From contig CM067372.1 of assembly GCA_034401795.1 (NCBI GenBank), positions 19,879,722 to 19,943,721 of the forward strand: DNA of 64,000 nucleotides. Direction: 5' to 3'. This document shows, in pieces, positions 1 through 13,300 of this stretch. Both the position numbers and the translations under genes were made by a program. The stretch comes from Chaetoderma sp. LZ-2023a (Eukaryota; Mollusca; Caudofoveata; Chaetodermatida; Chaetodermatidae). Positions within the stretch are counted from its first letter, which is position 1, and each line of letters opens with the position of its first letter. Below the pieces are notes generated by a model. The model did not search any database. It had not been told where the DNA came from and saw only the letters and a list, made by a program, of their open reading frames with translations.

Positions 1-3000
1 TGGTAGGATAGCATGATGTAGGGAAGAGGGACCACCGGGGATGATGAGGAGATACATGGCTGTGTTAGGTAGGGTGATGATAGGATAGCATGATGTAGGG
101 AAGAGAGGACCACCAGGGATGATGAGGAAACACGTGGCTGTGTTAGGTAGGGTGATGGTAGGATAGCATGATGTAGGGAAGAGGGGACAACCGGGGATGA
201 TGAGGAAAGACATGGCTGTGTCCGGTAGGGTGATGGTAGGATAGCATGATGTAGGGAAGAGAGGACCACCTGGGATGATGAGGAAACACTTGGCTGTGTT
301 AGGTAGGGTGATGGTAGGATAGCATGATGTAGGGAAGAGAGGACCACCGGGGATGATGAGGAAACACGTGGCTGTGTTAGGTAGGGTGATGGTAGGCTAG
401 CATGATGTATGGAAGAGGGGACCACCGGGGATGATGAGGAGACACTTGGCTGTGCTAGGTAGGGTGATGGTAGGATAGCATGATGTAGGGAAGAGAGGAC
501 CACCGGGGATGATGAGGAAATATGTGGCTGTGTTAAGTAGGGTGATGGTAGGATAGCATGGTGTAGGGAAGAGGGACCACCGGGGATGATGAGGAGATAC
601 ATGGCTGTGTTAGGTAGGGTGATGATAGGATAGCATGATGTAGGGAAGAGGGGACAACCAGGGATGATGAGGAAAGACATGGCTGTGTCCGGTAGGGTGA
701 TGGTAGGATAGCATGATGTAGGGAAGAGAGGACCACCAGGGATGACAAGGAAACACGTGGCTGTGTTAGGTAGCGGGATGGTAGGATAGCATGATGTAGG
801 GAAGAGGGGACAACCGGGGATGATGAGAAAAGACATGGCTGTGTTAGGTAGGGTGATGGTAGGATAACATGATGTAGGGAAGAGAGGACCACCAGGGATG
901 ACAAGGAAACACGTGGCTGTGTTAGGTAGGGTGATGGAGGATAGCATGATGTAGGGAAGAGAGGACCACGGGGGTGATGAGGAAACACGTGGCTGTGTTA
1001 GGTAGCGTGATGCTAGGATAGCATGATGTAGGGAAGAGAGGACCACCAGGGATGATGAGGAAACACGTGGCTGTGTTAGGTAGTGTGATAGTAGGATAGC
1101 GTGATGTAGGGAAGAGAGGACCACCGGGGATGATGAGGAAACACGTGGCTGTGTTAGGTAGTGTGATGGTAGGATAGCGTGATGTAGGGAAGAGAGGACC
1201 ACCGGGGATGATGAGGAAACACGTGGCTGTGTTAGGTAGGGTGATGGTAGGATAGCATGATGTAGGGAAGAGGGGACCACCGGGGATGATGAGGAAATAT
1301 GTGGCTGTGTTAGGTAGGGTGATGGTAGGATAGCATGGTGTAGGGAAGAGGGACCACCGGGGATGATGAGGAGATACATGGCTGTGTTAGGTAGGGTGAT
1401 GATAGGATAGCATGATGTAGGGAAGAGAGGACCACCAGGGATGATGAGGAAACACGTGGCTGTGTTAGCTAGGGTGATGGTAGGCTAGCATGATGTATGG
1501 AAGAGGGGACCACCGGGGATGATGAGGAGACACGTGGCTGTGCTAGGTAGGGTGATGGTAGGATAGCATGATGTAGGGAAGAGAGGACCACTGGGGATGA
1601 TGAGGAAACACGTGGCTGTGTTAGGTAGGGTGATGGTAGGATAGCATGATGTAGGGAAGAGGGGACAACCGGGGATGATGAGGAGACACATGGCTGTGCT
1701 AGGTAACGTGATGGTAGGATAGCATGATGTAGGGAAGAGAGGACCACCGGGGATGATGAGGAAACACGTGGCTGTGTTAGGTAGGGTGATGGTAGGATAG
1801 CATGATGTAGGGAAGAGAGGACCACCGGGGATGATGAGGAAACACGTGGCTGTGTTAGGTAGGGTGATGGTAGGCTAGCATGATGTATGGAAGAGGGGAC
1901 CACCGGGGATGATGAGGAGACACTTGGCTGTGCTAGGTAGGGTGATGGTAGGATAGCATGATGTAGGGAAGAGAGGACCACCGGGGATGATGAGGAAATA
2001 TGTGGCTGTGTTAGGTAGGGTGATGGTAGGATAGCATGGTGTAGGGAAGAGGGACCACCGGGGATGATGAGGAGATACATGGCTGTGTTAGGTAGGGTGA
2101 TGATAGGATAGCATGATGTAGGGAAGAGAGGACCACCAGGGATGCTGAGGAAACACGTGGCTGTGTTAGCTAGGGTGATGGTAGGCTAGCATGATGTATG
2201 GAAGAGGGGACCACCGGGGATGATGAGGAGACACATGGCTGTGCTAGGTAGGGTGATGGTAGGATAGCATGATGTAGGGAAGAGGGGCCCACCGGGGATG
2301 ATGAGGAGACACGTAGCTGTGTTAGGTAGCGTGATGGTAGGATAGCATGATGTAGGGAAGAGGGACCACCGGGGATGATGAGGAGATACATGGCTGTGTT
2401 AGGTAGGGTGATGATAGGATAGCATGATGTAGGGAAGAGAGGACCACCAGGGATGATGAGGAAACACGTGGCTGTGTTAGGTAGGGTGATGGTAGGATAG
2501 CATGATGTAGGGAAGAGGGGACAACCGGGGATGATGAGGAAAGACATGGCTGTGTCCGGTAGGGTGATGGTAGGATAGCATGATGTAGGGAAGAGAGGAC
2601 CACCTGGGATGATGAGGAAACACTTGGCTGTGTTAGGTAGGGTGATGGTAGGATAGCATGATGTAGGGAAGAGAGGACCACCGGGGATGATGAGGAAACA
2701 CGTGGCTGTGTTAGGTAGGGTGATGGTAGGCTAGCATGATGTATGGAAGAGGGGACCACCGGGGATGATGAGGAGACACTTGGCTGTGCTAGGTAGGGTG
2801 ATGGTAGGATAGCATGATGTAGGGAAGAGAGGACCACCGGGGATGATGAGGAAATATGTGGCTGTGTTAAGTAGGGTGATGGTAGGATAGCATGGTGTAG
2901 GGAAGAGGGACCACCGGGGATGATGAGGAGATACATGGCTGTGTTAGGTAGGGTGATGATAGGATAGCATGATGTAGGGAAGAGAGGACCACCAGGGATG

Positions 3001-4187
3001 ATGAGGAAACACGTGGCTGTGTTAGGTAGGGTGATGGTGGGATAGCATGATGTAGGGAAGAGGGGACAACCAGGGATGATGAGGAAAGACATGGCTGTGT
3101 CCGGTAGGGTGATGGTAGGATAGCATGATGTAGGGAAGAGAGGACCACCAGGGATGACAAGGAAACACGTGGCTGTGTTAGGTAGCGGGATGGTAGGATA
3201 GCATGATGTAGGGAAGAGGGGACAACCGGGGATGATGAGAAAAGACATGGCTGTGTTAGGTAGGGTGATGGTAGGATAACATGATGTAGGGAAGAGAGGA
3301 CCACCAGGGATGACAAGGAAACACGTGGCTGTGTTAGGTAGGGTGATGGAGGATAGCATGATGTAGGGAAGAGAGGACCACGGGGGTGATGAGGAAACAC
3401 GTGGCTGTGTTAGGTAGCGTGATGCTAGGATAGCATGATGTAGGGAAGAGAGGACCACCAGGGATGATGAGGAAACACGTGGCTGTGTTAGGTAGTGTGA
3501 TAGTAGGATAGCGTGATGTAGGGAAGAGAGGACCACCGGGGATGATGAGGAAACACGTGGCTGTGTTAGGTAGTGTGATGGTAGGATAGCGTGATGTAGG
3601 GAAGAGAGGACCACCGGGGATGATGAGGAAACACGTGGCTGTGTTAGGTAGGGTGATGGTAGGATAGCATGATGTAGGGAAGAGGGGACCACCGGGGATG
3701 ACAAGGAAACACGTGGTAGTGTTAGGTAGCATGATGGTAGGATAGCATGATGTAGGGAGGGGACAACCGGGGATGATGAGGAAAGACATGGCTGTGTCAG
3801 GTAGGGTGATGGTAGGATAGCATGATGTAGGGAAGAGAGGACCACCAGGGATGACAAGGAAACACGTGGCTGTGTTAGGTAGCGTGATGGTAGGATAGCG
3901 TGATGTAGGGAAGAGAGGACCACCGGGGATGATGAGGAAACATGTGGCTGTGTTAGGTAGTGTGATAGTAGAATAGCATGATGTAGGGAAGAGGGGATCA
4001 CCGGGGATGATGAGAAAACATGTGGCTGTGTTAGGTAGTGTGATAGTAGGATAGCGTGATGTAGGGAAGAGAGGACCACCGGGGATGATGAGGAAACACG
4101 TGGCCGTGTTAGGTAGGGTGATAGTAGGAAGAGAGGACCACCTGAGACTATGGAGAAAGACATGGTCATATTAGGTAGGGTGGTGAT
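1..4187. repeat. 78-bp minisatellite array, about 54 units, cut by the window edge
   Basis: Units start with TAGGATAGCATGATG and recur every 78 bp (77 in units with a one-base deletion in the GAAGAGGG stretch). The array is already running at base 1 and decays near 4130-4187. Variants (CCGGTAGG, GACAAGG, GATAACATG) recur in the same order about 2.33-2.41 kb apart, so a block of units was duplicated. Because 78 is divisible by 3 and the units lack stops in two minus frames, long repetitive reading frames (up to 646 codons) arise. They have no start context, splice logic or non-repeat domain and are not called genes. The array lies in an ACSM intron and stops 58 bp from a splice donor. Confidence 0.95.
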
Positions 4188-4245
4188 GAAACAATATAGA
4201 TTAAATTCAGCAATCAACATATATATGACATAAATGCAATCATAC

Positions 4246-4374
4246 CATAGGTTCTCCGGCACAAATGGAGGTTCTTAAATGTTTGAAGGTGAACTTTGTC
4301 AGATCATGGCTGACATACAGCCGCGAGGCAGTAGGCGGACAACAAAAAGTTGTGATTGGGTACTTGTCCAAGAC
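4246..4374 (-). CDS. ACSM-like exon e (43 codons, CPPTASRL to SICAGEPM)
   Basis: The exon starts after TTTGTTACAG and ends before the donor GTATGA. It has 43 whole codons, phase 0 at both ends. It reads [19 protein letters not shown] at the start and SICAGEPM at the end. This matches the ACSM stretch after the DTGW segment, where family members have a conserved PIT-x-C-x-x-PT-x-x-R-L run and a GEP motif of the adenylate-forming fold. The frame remains open upstream only because the intron lacks a nearby stop. The next exon would be left of base 1, beyond the 78-bp array. Confidence 0.9.
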
Positions 4375-7300
4375 CTGTAACAAACAAACCGTCTTCACAA
4401 CCATACCATACGATAAACTAGACAAGAGGCCCAAGGGGACTCTATCACTCACCTGGAAGTATTGGCCACTGGCACAAACAAACAAAACGAGATGACCACT
4501 GGAAAAAGTTAACAATCAAATTTCTGTGAAGAAGGCTTAGCTAAGTTTTATTGAAACTGGCCTGGTGGTTAATAAGGAGTCTTTTTATGATCTTATCAGA
4601 AATTTGCAGAAATTATGTCCACCAAAAATGCAAAATTTTGATTGCTTCATGGCGGAGATGTTTTTTTAACATATCAACTTTCCATGGACAAATCTTAATG
4701 GCGTTTCGGCCATAATCATATCCACCAAATTTCGGGCCGATCTGTTCCGTGGTTCTGGAAAAGTTGTTTTCGCGAAGACTAGATCCTCTAAGATGGCTGC
4801 CGAACCGCTTGGCAAATCAAGTTCCCTCAAACAAACTTGGTTCAGCTCTTGCCCTAGATCATATTTCATGAGGTTTGCATCGATCCCCCAAACAGTTTCG
4901 GAAAAGATTTTTAAAGACATTTCTAAATCGGCCAAAATCCAAGATGGCCACTGGCCAAATTGGACAATTATCTTTATTTGAACTTGTATGTCTATGCCAT
5001 AAGAACGCTTCCTGTCAAATATACTTGAAATCGAGAACCCATTTTAAATTTCCCATTGCTTTAGTATGGGAGTTTTTGGCTGGAAAAAGATCCAAGATGG
5101 CCGCCAAACCGATTAACTGACAGTTTCGAAAATGGCAAATCAGAAATAAGAATACCCCAAAAAATAGATAAAAACAATTTCGGCTTCAAGATCCATCAAA
5201 TAAAAATGTCCGATCTGGCCGCCAAACACGCTACATTTTGATTGGTCCATGGCGTCCATGTTTTTCCCTTGAACAAACTTTAATGTCCCTTTGATTCGTT
5301 AAGCGGTTTCGGAGATGATTTTTAGACGTTTATAAAAATCAGACAAAATCCAAGATATCCGCAGGCCAAATTGGCCGATCTGCTTTGTTTGAACAAACAT
5401 GGCTCTCTATGCCCTAAGAATGCTTCCTGCCAAATATACTTGAAATCAGTCCAGTGGTTTTTGCCAAGACATTTTAAATTTCCCATTGCTTTAGTATGCA
5501 AGCTTTTGGCAGGAAAACGATCCAAGATGGCCAACAAACCGTTTATCTGACAGTTTCCACAGTGGTAAATTGGAAATCAGAATACCAAAAAACATACATG
5601 TATATAAAACTAATTTCGGCCTTAAAATCCATCAAATAAAAAAATCCAATATGGCCGCCAAACACACTACATTTTGATTGTCCCATGGTGGCCATGTTTT
5701 TTTATGGATCAACCTCTCTTGAACAAACTTTAATGGCCCTTAGTCCCTAATTATATGTCAAATTTCGGCTCGATCTATTAACAGTTCTGGAGTCGTTTTC
5801 ACGAAAATTAGGTCCTCCAAGGCGGCCGCTGAACTATTTGTGCAATCAAGTTCTCTAGAACAAGAGGCTCAACGGGCCTGTGTTGCTCACCTGGAGCACT
5901 GTGCTTTTTTGTCAAAATTGTTGGCGAGTGGTTTAGTCGGCCCAATCCGCTCAGTGGTCCTGGAGTTGTTTTGGCAAAAGATAGGTTATCCAAGATGGCT
6001 GCCAAACCATTTGGCCAATCAAGTTCCCTTGAACAAACTTGGTGCAGCTCTTGTCCTAGATGATATTTCATGCATTTTGAATTGATCCCCCAAACGGTTT
6101 TGGAGATCTTTAAAGACATTTCTAAAAACCGACCAAAATCCAAGATGTCGCGAAAATACATTTTAAATTTCCCATTGCTTGAGTATGGGAGATTTCGACA
6201 GGTAAATGATCCAAAATGGCCGCTAAACCGTTTATCTGAATCTCGAAAATGGCAAATTTGAAATCACAATACGCACAAACATACATAAAAACAATTTCTG
6301 CTTAAAATCAATCAAATAAAAAAATACAATATGGCCGCCAAACACGCTATATATTGATAGACCCAGTGGCAAATTTTTTTTATGGATCAACTTCTCTTGA
6401 ACAAACTTTAATGGCCTTTAGTCCCTAATCATATATCACAAATTTCCGCCTAATCGCTTCAGCGGTTCTGAGGAAGTTGTTTTTGCGAAAACGAGGTCAT
6501 CCAAGATGGCTGCTGAACCATTTGGTCATTTAGTTCCCTTGAACAAGCTTGAGTGAGCTCTTGCCCTAGATCATATTACATGAGGTCTGAATTGATCCCT
6601 CAAACAGTTTTAAAGATTTTTAAAGACATTTCTAAAAATCGGCTGAAATCCAAGATGGCCACTAGGGTTACACGATTATTCACTTTTCATAATCGCGATC
6701 ATTTTAAAAAAATAATCGCGATCATACGATTAATCATGAACTATATTAACTACGTCAATGCTGCTTAGAGGACGTTATTATGCTACTGCAGATTGTAAGA
6801 TTATGGGTTAGGCACTTGGGTATACATACGTGGACAGAATACGCCAGTTGCTGATTGCAAACAAAGGAATGTATCAAGATTTTTCTAGACGGAAAATGGA
6901 AGTTACCGTATTTCGCTTAATTGTAGCCTATGCTCTAATAGAAACCCACCCCCTAACTTTGACATATGAGCTCCAATGAGTTCTTAGCAGTTTCAAAACG
7001 GCAAAACTCTGCATTAGAAGCCCACCCCCTAACTCAGCAGATTGTATAGACAAATTTTTTTTAAGAGCAAATTTGTAAGAATAGCGTGTATAATAATAAC
7101 AATCGTGTCACAGGGTGTGTCTACTTCAGACCGATCTCTGCCCTGATACTTTTCCAGCCCCTCTAGAAGTCAATACAGGCCTCGGTTTTGTAAATCTCGA
7201 CCACCTATTAGATCAATACTAATAGTAGGCCACGTAGTTCAAGATATAATACAGTTTATTCCACACTTTTGTAGTCAAAATGCGCTTAAAACAGTCTTGG

Positions 7301-10300
7301 TGTGATTTAATACCTTCCTTAAAAATATTTTTTAAGACCAAATTTATGTACCAAACAAGTACGGGAGAAAATATGCATCAATTTTGTAACGCTGATCAAC
7401 ATTAAATGACCAAAATTGAATTATTATGAATGACAATATAGCCGGCTTCTTAAGTTGGCGAGCCAGCGGCTCTTTTGCGATGGGAGACGGCGTGTTCTCG
7501 CAAGATATTATATGCTAACGGGAGTTTATCAAACGTTATTCAGATCAGTATAATACTCAGTTCCTATCGCGCAATGATAATATACATTCGTATCTCGCGA
7601 GATCTCCTTCGATTCGAGATCGAGAAAAGTATTCTCGTAGAAGCCACACCTCTATTTTTAGAATGGATAATAAATAGAAATTCCCGAATTCCGAGTCCAG
7701 AATATTTATATCCGAGTACTCGCTCTAAAATAAACTCGTCAATTGGAGGCGAATAACGTGATTTGTATTTTTCGCGACGCCATTTTATATCAAGATATTC
7801 AACTGCGAATTGGTACGTTGTTTTGTTATGAGAAATTACAGACCAAGTTCAAGTTTCAGGCATTTGCGTCAATTTTTGATGGAGTTATGTCCCCTTTCAA
7901 CTTATGAAATACAAACATATCAGCTTTCAAGACTTTTTCGTTCTTCTGCACAGTATATAACTGAAACTTGGTTTATTGCTATGTTATGAGAAGTTACAGA
8001 TCAAGTTCGAGTTTCAGCTGCTTCTGCCAATTTTTAATCACGTGATTTGTATTTTTTCGTGACGCCATTTTATATCAAATTGTGGATTAATTTTGATGTA
8101 ATAAACGACCTTTATTAAAGGATACGCAATATTTAGGCGCTCAAATCAAATAATTTCACTTCCCCGGTGATGTTTTGAGGTATACATTAAACATAGGTGT
8201 AGGCGGTGAGAATTTTTACGGGAGAAAATGCATTGAATTCCCGTGGTACCAGTTTTAGAACTTTGTTAGGAAAACCGCTAGCGCATAACTATTCAGAGAA
8301 TGGGGAACGCGGGATAAGCGTGTGTGATTACAACAACAATGACAAATAGCCACCAAGTGAACAATCTTCTTTCATCTAAAACTAATCATGAGTCAATACA
8401 AACAAATCAGTTATTTATTTAGTTTATTTAATCATTCACACATTCGACTGATAGCCGGATGTTTGTTTCCATGATGGGTAACGCGAGCAGAGTTTCACAA
8501 GCGTAAAGGTGTCTTGACAAAAATATCAACACGGCGATTAGACGATTATTTCATTTTATAATCGTCCACGATCATTTTGAATTATATAATCGTGATTAAT
8601 CGAATAATCGAAAAATCGTGCAACCCTAATGGCCACCGGTCAAATTGGCCGATCGGCTTCGTTTGAACACAATTAAATCTCTATACCATAAGGATGCTTT
8701 GTGCCAAATATAATTCAAATCGGCCTAGTAGTTCTCGAGAAGATATTTTTAGTTTCCCATTGCTTTAGTATGGGAGCTTTTGGCAGGAAAATGATCCAAG
8801 ATGGCCGCCAAACCGTTTATCCAACAGTTTCGAAAATTGCAAATTTGAGATCAGAATACCCAAAAACCTATAAATTGCAAATTTGAGATCAGAATACCCA
8901 AAAGCCTACATAAAACCAATTTTGACCTCAAAATCCATCAAATAAAAAAATCTAATAAGACGTTTTTAAAAATCGGCCAAAATCCAAGATGGCCGCCTGC
9001 CTAATTGGCCGATCGGCTTCATTTGAACAAATTTGGATCCCTATTCCCTAAGGATGCTTCCTGTCAAATATAATTGAAATTGGCCCAGCAGTTCTTGAGA
9101 AGAAGTCGTTTAAAGGAAAAGTTGATGGATGGGCGGACGGACGATGGACACACGACGGACGGTCGCCACGACATAAGCTCACTTGGCACTTGGCACTTGG
9201 CACAGTTTTGAATCGATTCCCAGAGGCCCAAGGGACCTGTATCACTCACATGGACCATAGGCATTTCAACTAGAATGGTCATTAACAATACGTAGAACTC
9301 TAATGAGTTGAGCAGACTTGTAACAAGAAAACAGAGGCCATGTTTCTTTATGTATCAATTTCTCTTGAACACACCTTGGCCCTTAGTCATCAATATCATA
9401 TCCCCCAAATTTGGACCCAATCCGTTCAGTGGCTCTAGAGACGGTTGCTTTCATAAAAACCAGGCCATCCAAGATGGCCGCCCAACCATTTGGCAAATAA
9501 AGTTCCCTTGAACAAACTTGGTTCAGCTCATGCCCTAAATGATATTTTATGAGTTTTGAATTAATCGTTCAGTTTCGGGGAAGATTTTTAAAGACATTTA
9601 TAAAAATCGGCCAAAATCCTTGATGGCTGCAGGCCAAATTGGCCGATCAGTTTCGTTTGAACAAACTTAAATCTCCATGCCATAAGGATGCTTCCTGCCA
9701 AATAAAATCAGCCTAGTGCTTCATGAGAGACATTTTAAATTTCCAATTGCTTTAGTATACGTTTAGCGGGAAAATAATCAATGATAACCCCCCAAACCGT
9801 TTATCGATAGTTTCGAAAACGGCAAATTTGAAATCAGAATACCCGAAAACATATATAACGACAATTTCGGCCTCAAAATCTATCAATTAAAAAATTCCAA
9901 TATGCCCACCAAACAAGCTGCATTTTGATTGGCCCATGGCAGGCATGTTTTTTTACAGATCAACTTCCCTTGAACAAACGTTAAGTTTAATGGCCCTTAT
10001 TCCATAATCATATCTCCCAAACTTCGGCCCAATCCCTTCAGCAATTCTGGAGTTGTTTTCAGAAAAAGTAGGTCATCCAAGATGGCCGATGAACTGTTTG
10101 GTCAATGACGTTCTCTTGAACAAATTTGGTTCCGCTCTTGCCCTAGATGATATTTCATGAGTTATGAATCGATCCCTCAAACAGGAGAACATTTTTTAGA
10201 CATTTCTAAAAATCAGCCGAAATCCAAGATGGCCACCGGCCAAGGTGCCAGATAGGCTTCATTTGAACAAACTTGGATCTCTATGCCCTAAGGATGCTTC

Positions 10301-13300
10301 ATGTCAAATATAATTGAAATCGGCCTAGTAGTTCTCGAGAAGACATTAAATTTCCCATTGCTTTAATATGGGCGCATTTGGCAGGAAAATAATCCAAGAT
10401 GGCCACCAAGCCATTTATCCGACAGTTTTAAAAATGCCAAATTTGAGCTAAGAATAGCCAAAAACATATATAGAAGCAATTTTGACCTCAAAATCCATCA
10501 AATAAAAAAATCCAATATGCCGGCCAATCATGCTACATTTTGATTGGCTCACGGAGGTCATGTTTTTTGAAGGATTAACTTCCCGTGAACAAACTTTAAT
10601 GGCCCTTAGTTCCTAATCATATCTCCCAAATTTCGGCCTGATCACTTCAGCGGTTATGGGTAAGAAGTTGTTTTTGCGAAAACTAGGTCATCCAAGATGG
10701 CCGCTGAACCATTTGGTCAATCACGTTCCCTTGAACAAACTTGGTTCAGCTCTTGCCTTATATCATATTTCTTGAGTTCTGAATCGTTTCCCCACGCTTC
10801 ATTTGAACAAACTTGGATCCCAATGCCCTAAGGATGCTTCCTGCCAAATATAATAGAAATTGGCCCAGGGGTTCATGAGAAGTTGTTTAAAGGAAAAGTT
10901 GACGTATGCCGGACGATGAATGGACGGTCCCCACGGCATAAGCTCAATTGGCCTTTCAGGCCAGGTGAGCTAAAAACCAATCAAAATCCAATAATGGCCA
11001 CCAGCTAAATTGGCCGATAGGTTTCGCTTGAACAAACTTCGATCTCTATGCCAAAAGGATGATTCCTGCCAAATATAATTTAAATCAGCGTGGTGGTTCT
11101 CGAAAACAACACATTTTTAGCTTTATTATGTGATTCTTTGGTGGGAAAATGATACAAGATGGCCACCAAACTGTTTATCCAACAGTTTCGAAAGTAGCAA
11201 ATTTAAAAATCAGCATACCCAAAAACATATATAATAAAACCAATTTCTGCTTCAACATAAGTCAAATAAAAAAATCCAATATGGCTGCCAAACATATTGA
11301 TTGGTCCACAGCGGCCATGTTTTTAAAGCATAAATTTTCCTTAAAGAAACGTTAATGGTGCTTAGTCCAATAATCATATCTCCCAAATAATCATATCTCC
11401 CAAATAATCATATCTCCCAAATAATCATATCTCCCAAATAGCGACCAGATCTGTTCAGTGGTTCTGAAGACGTCGTCTTCGCGAAAACTACATGTAAATC
11501 ATCCAAGATTGTCACCAAAGCATTTGGCCAATCAAGTCCCCTTGAAGAAACTTGGTTCAGCTGTTACCCTAGATAATGTTTCATGATATTCACCTCCAGA
11601 TAAAATTTAATTAATTTGATTATGTTAATGACTTGTCAAGTTCAATTTCAGACCACGCAATTGAGTTAGTCATCTTTAATACTAACCTTTCAGTGATGTA
11701 CACAAATACACAGCTCCCATAGCTAATTAAAATTCATAAGTGAAGTTCCACAACAAAGAATATTATATGTGATTGTATGAGCGTCACTGACAAGCTCTCA
11801 ACGTATGTGAAAACATTAGAAATATTATGTGTAATATTTTACCTTGAGCGTATAACAGGTGCTTACCTTCAAGTTATCCAGTGGGTTCCACACCGTGTAA
11901 TGTTGTTGGAAGACACATGCACCTACCATCCATGGACCAAACAGACTGGAGTATGACGCTTTTGCCCAACCAGTATCGGACAGATTCCAAACAACATCGT
12001 CGCTATTTATGCGCAGGAAATACCTGAAGCAGGATTCAATAGATCTTAATCAGAATTCTGTGTCTCAGTGATAAGATGGAATAACATTAACCCTTTCAAT
12101 GATAAATCCCAAAAAATGTATACCCATTATGATATAAAGCTTAGTCTGTAGAATATTTTGAAATTAATTTGACTGGAAGCCATTGCTGCCTCAGGTAGCA
12201 ATGGCTTCCAGTCAAATTAATTTCAAAATATTCTACAGTTTTCCTGTATGTTTGCCTTGAAATTGGGAATTCATCGGTGAAGTGGTTAATTATGTGGTGC
12301 TTGATGTGTCATTTAAGCCAAAGTTATTCGTTCCTGTTAACCGCCCGCTTAATGGTCAAGCTGGCCAAAACAGAGCCAGTCATTCCAGTGTTAAATTTTT
12401 TTTTTAATGCTCTTCTCGTCTGCAAATGGACATTCACTAAGCAGAGATCTAATGTCATGACCAATCACTAAGCAGAAATCTAATGTCATGACCAATCACT
12501 AAGCAGAAATCTAATGTCATGAACAATCACTAAGCAGGAATCTAATGTCATGAACAATCACTAAGCAGGAATCTAATATCGTGATCGATCACTAAGCAGA
12601 AATCTAATGTCATGAATAATCACTAAGCAGAAATCTAATGTCTGGACTAATAACTAAGCACAAATCTAATGGCTGGACCAATCACTAAGCAGAAATCTAA
12701 TGTCATGACCAATCACTAAGCAGGAATCTAATATCGTGATCAATCACTAAGCAGAAATCTAATGTCATGACCAATCACTAAGCAGGAATCTAATATCGTG
12801 ATCGATCACTAAGCAGAAATCTAATGTCATGACCAATCACTAAGCAGGAATCTAATGTCTGGACAAATCACTAAGCAGGAATCTAATGTCTGGACAAATC
12901 ACTAAGCAGAAATCTAATGTCATGACCAATCACTAAGCAGAAATCTAATGTCATGACCAATCACTAAGCAGAAATCTAATGTCATGACCAATCACTAAGC
13001 AGAAATCTAATGTCATGACCAATCACTAAGCAGAAATCTAATGTCTGGACCAATCACTAAGCAGAAATCTAATGTCTGGACCAATCACTAAGCAGAAATC
13101 TAATGTCATGACCAATCACTAAGCAGAAATCTAATGTCATGACAAATCACTAAGCACAAATCTAATGTCATGACCAATCACTAAGCAGAAATCTAATGTC
13201 ATGACCAATCACTAAGCAGAAATCTAATGTCATGACAAATCACTAAGCAGAAATCTAATGTCATGACCAATCACTAAGCCGAAATCTAATGTCATGACCA

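Larger units (their letters stand above)
4424..11575. repeat. Degenerate dispersed/tandem repeat block, units of roughly 500-610 bp
   Basis: The block opens with ACAAGAGGCCCAAGGG and a CTCACCTGG box. It then repeats a series of anchors: CATCCAAGATGGC near 5985, 6500, 9463, 10072 and 10686, CCTTGAACAAACTT, AATGGCCCTTAGTCC, and GATCCAAGATGGCCGCC. Anchor spacing is about 515-615 bp. Several sub-blocks end in a GGACGGAC / ATAAGCTCA motif (near 9130 and 10900). Short reading frames here are broken and do not share a conserved protein. The block is interrupted by the hAT-like insertion at 6663-8628. The same family returns at 54885-56090 and briefly at 30667-31105. Confidence 0.8.

Noticed and set aside
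2322-4262. 646-codon minus-strand frame of 26-residue repeats
   Set aside because: It is a by-product of the 78-bp minisatellite (78 = 3 x 26). Other frames are open too, and its first codons overlap the ACSM exon and intron in the wrong frame.
4265-4495. Plus-strand 76-codon frame
   Set aside because: It is antisense to ACSM exon e and runs into intron repeat; no domain.
7475-7756. 93-codon frame within the hAT-like element
   Set aside because: No transposase motif, no conserved residues recognised, AT-rich repeat context.
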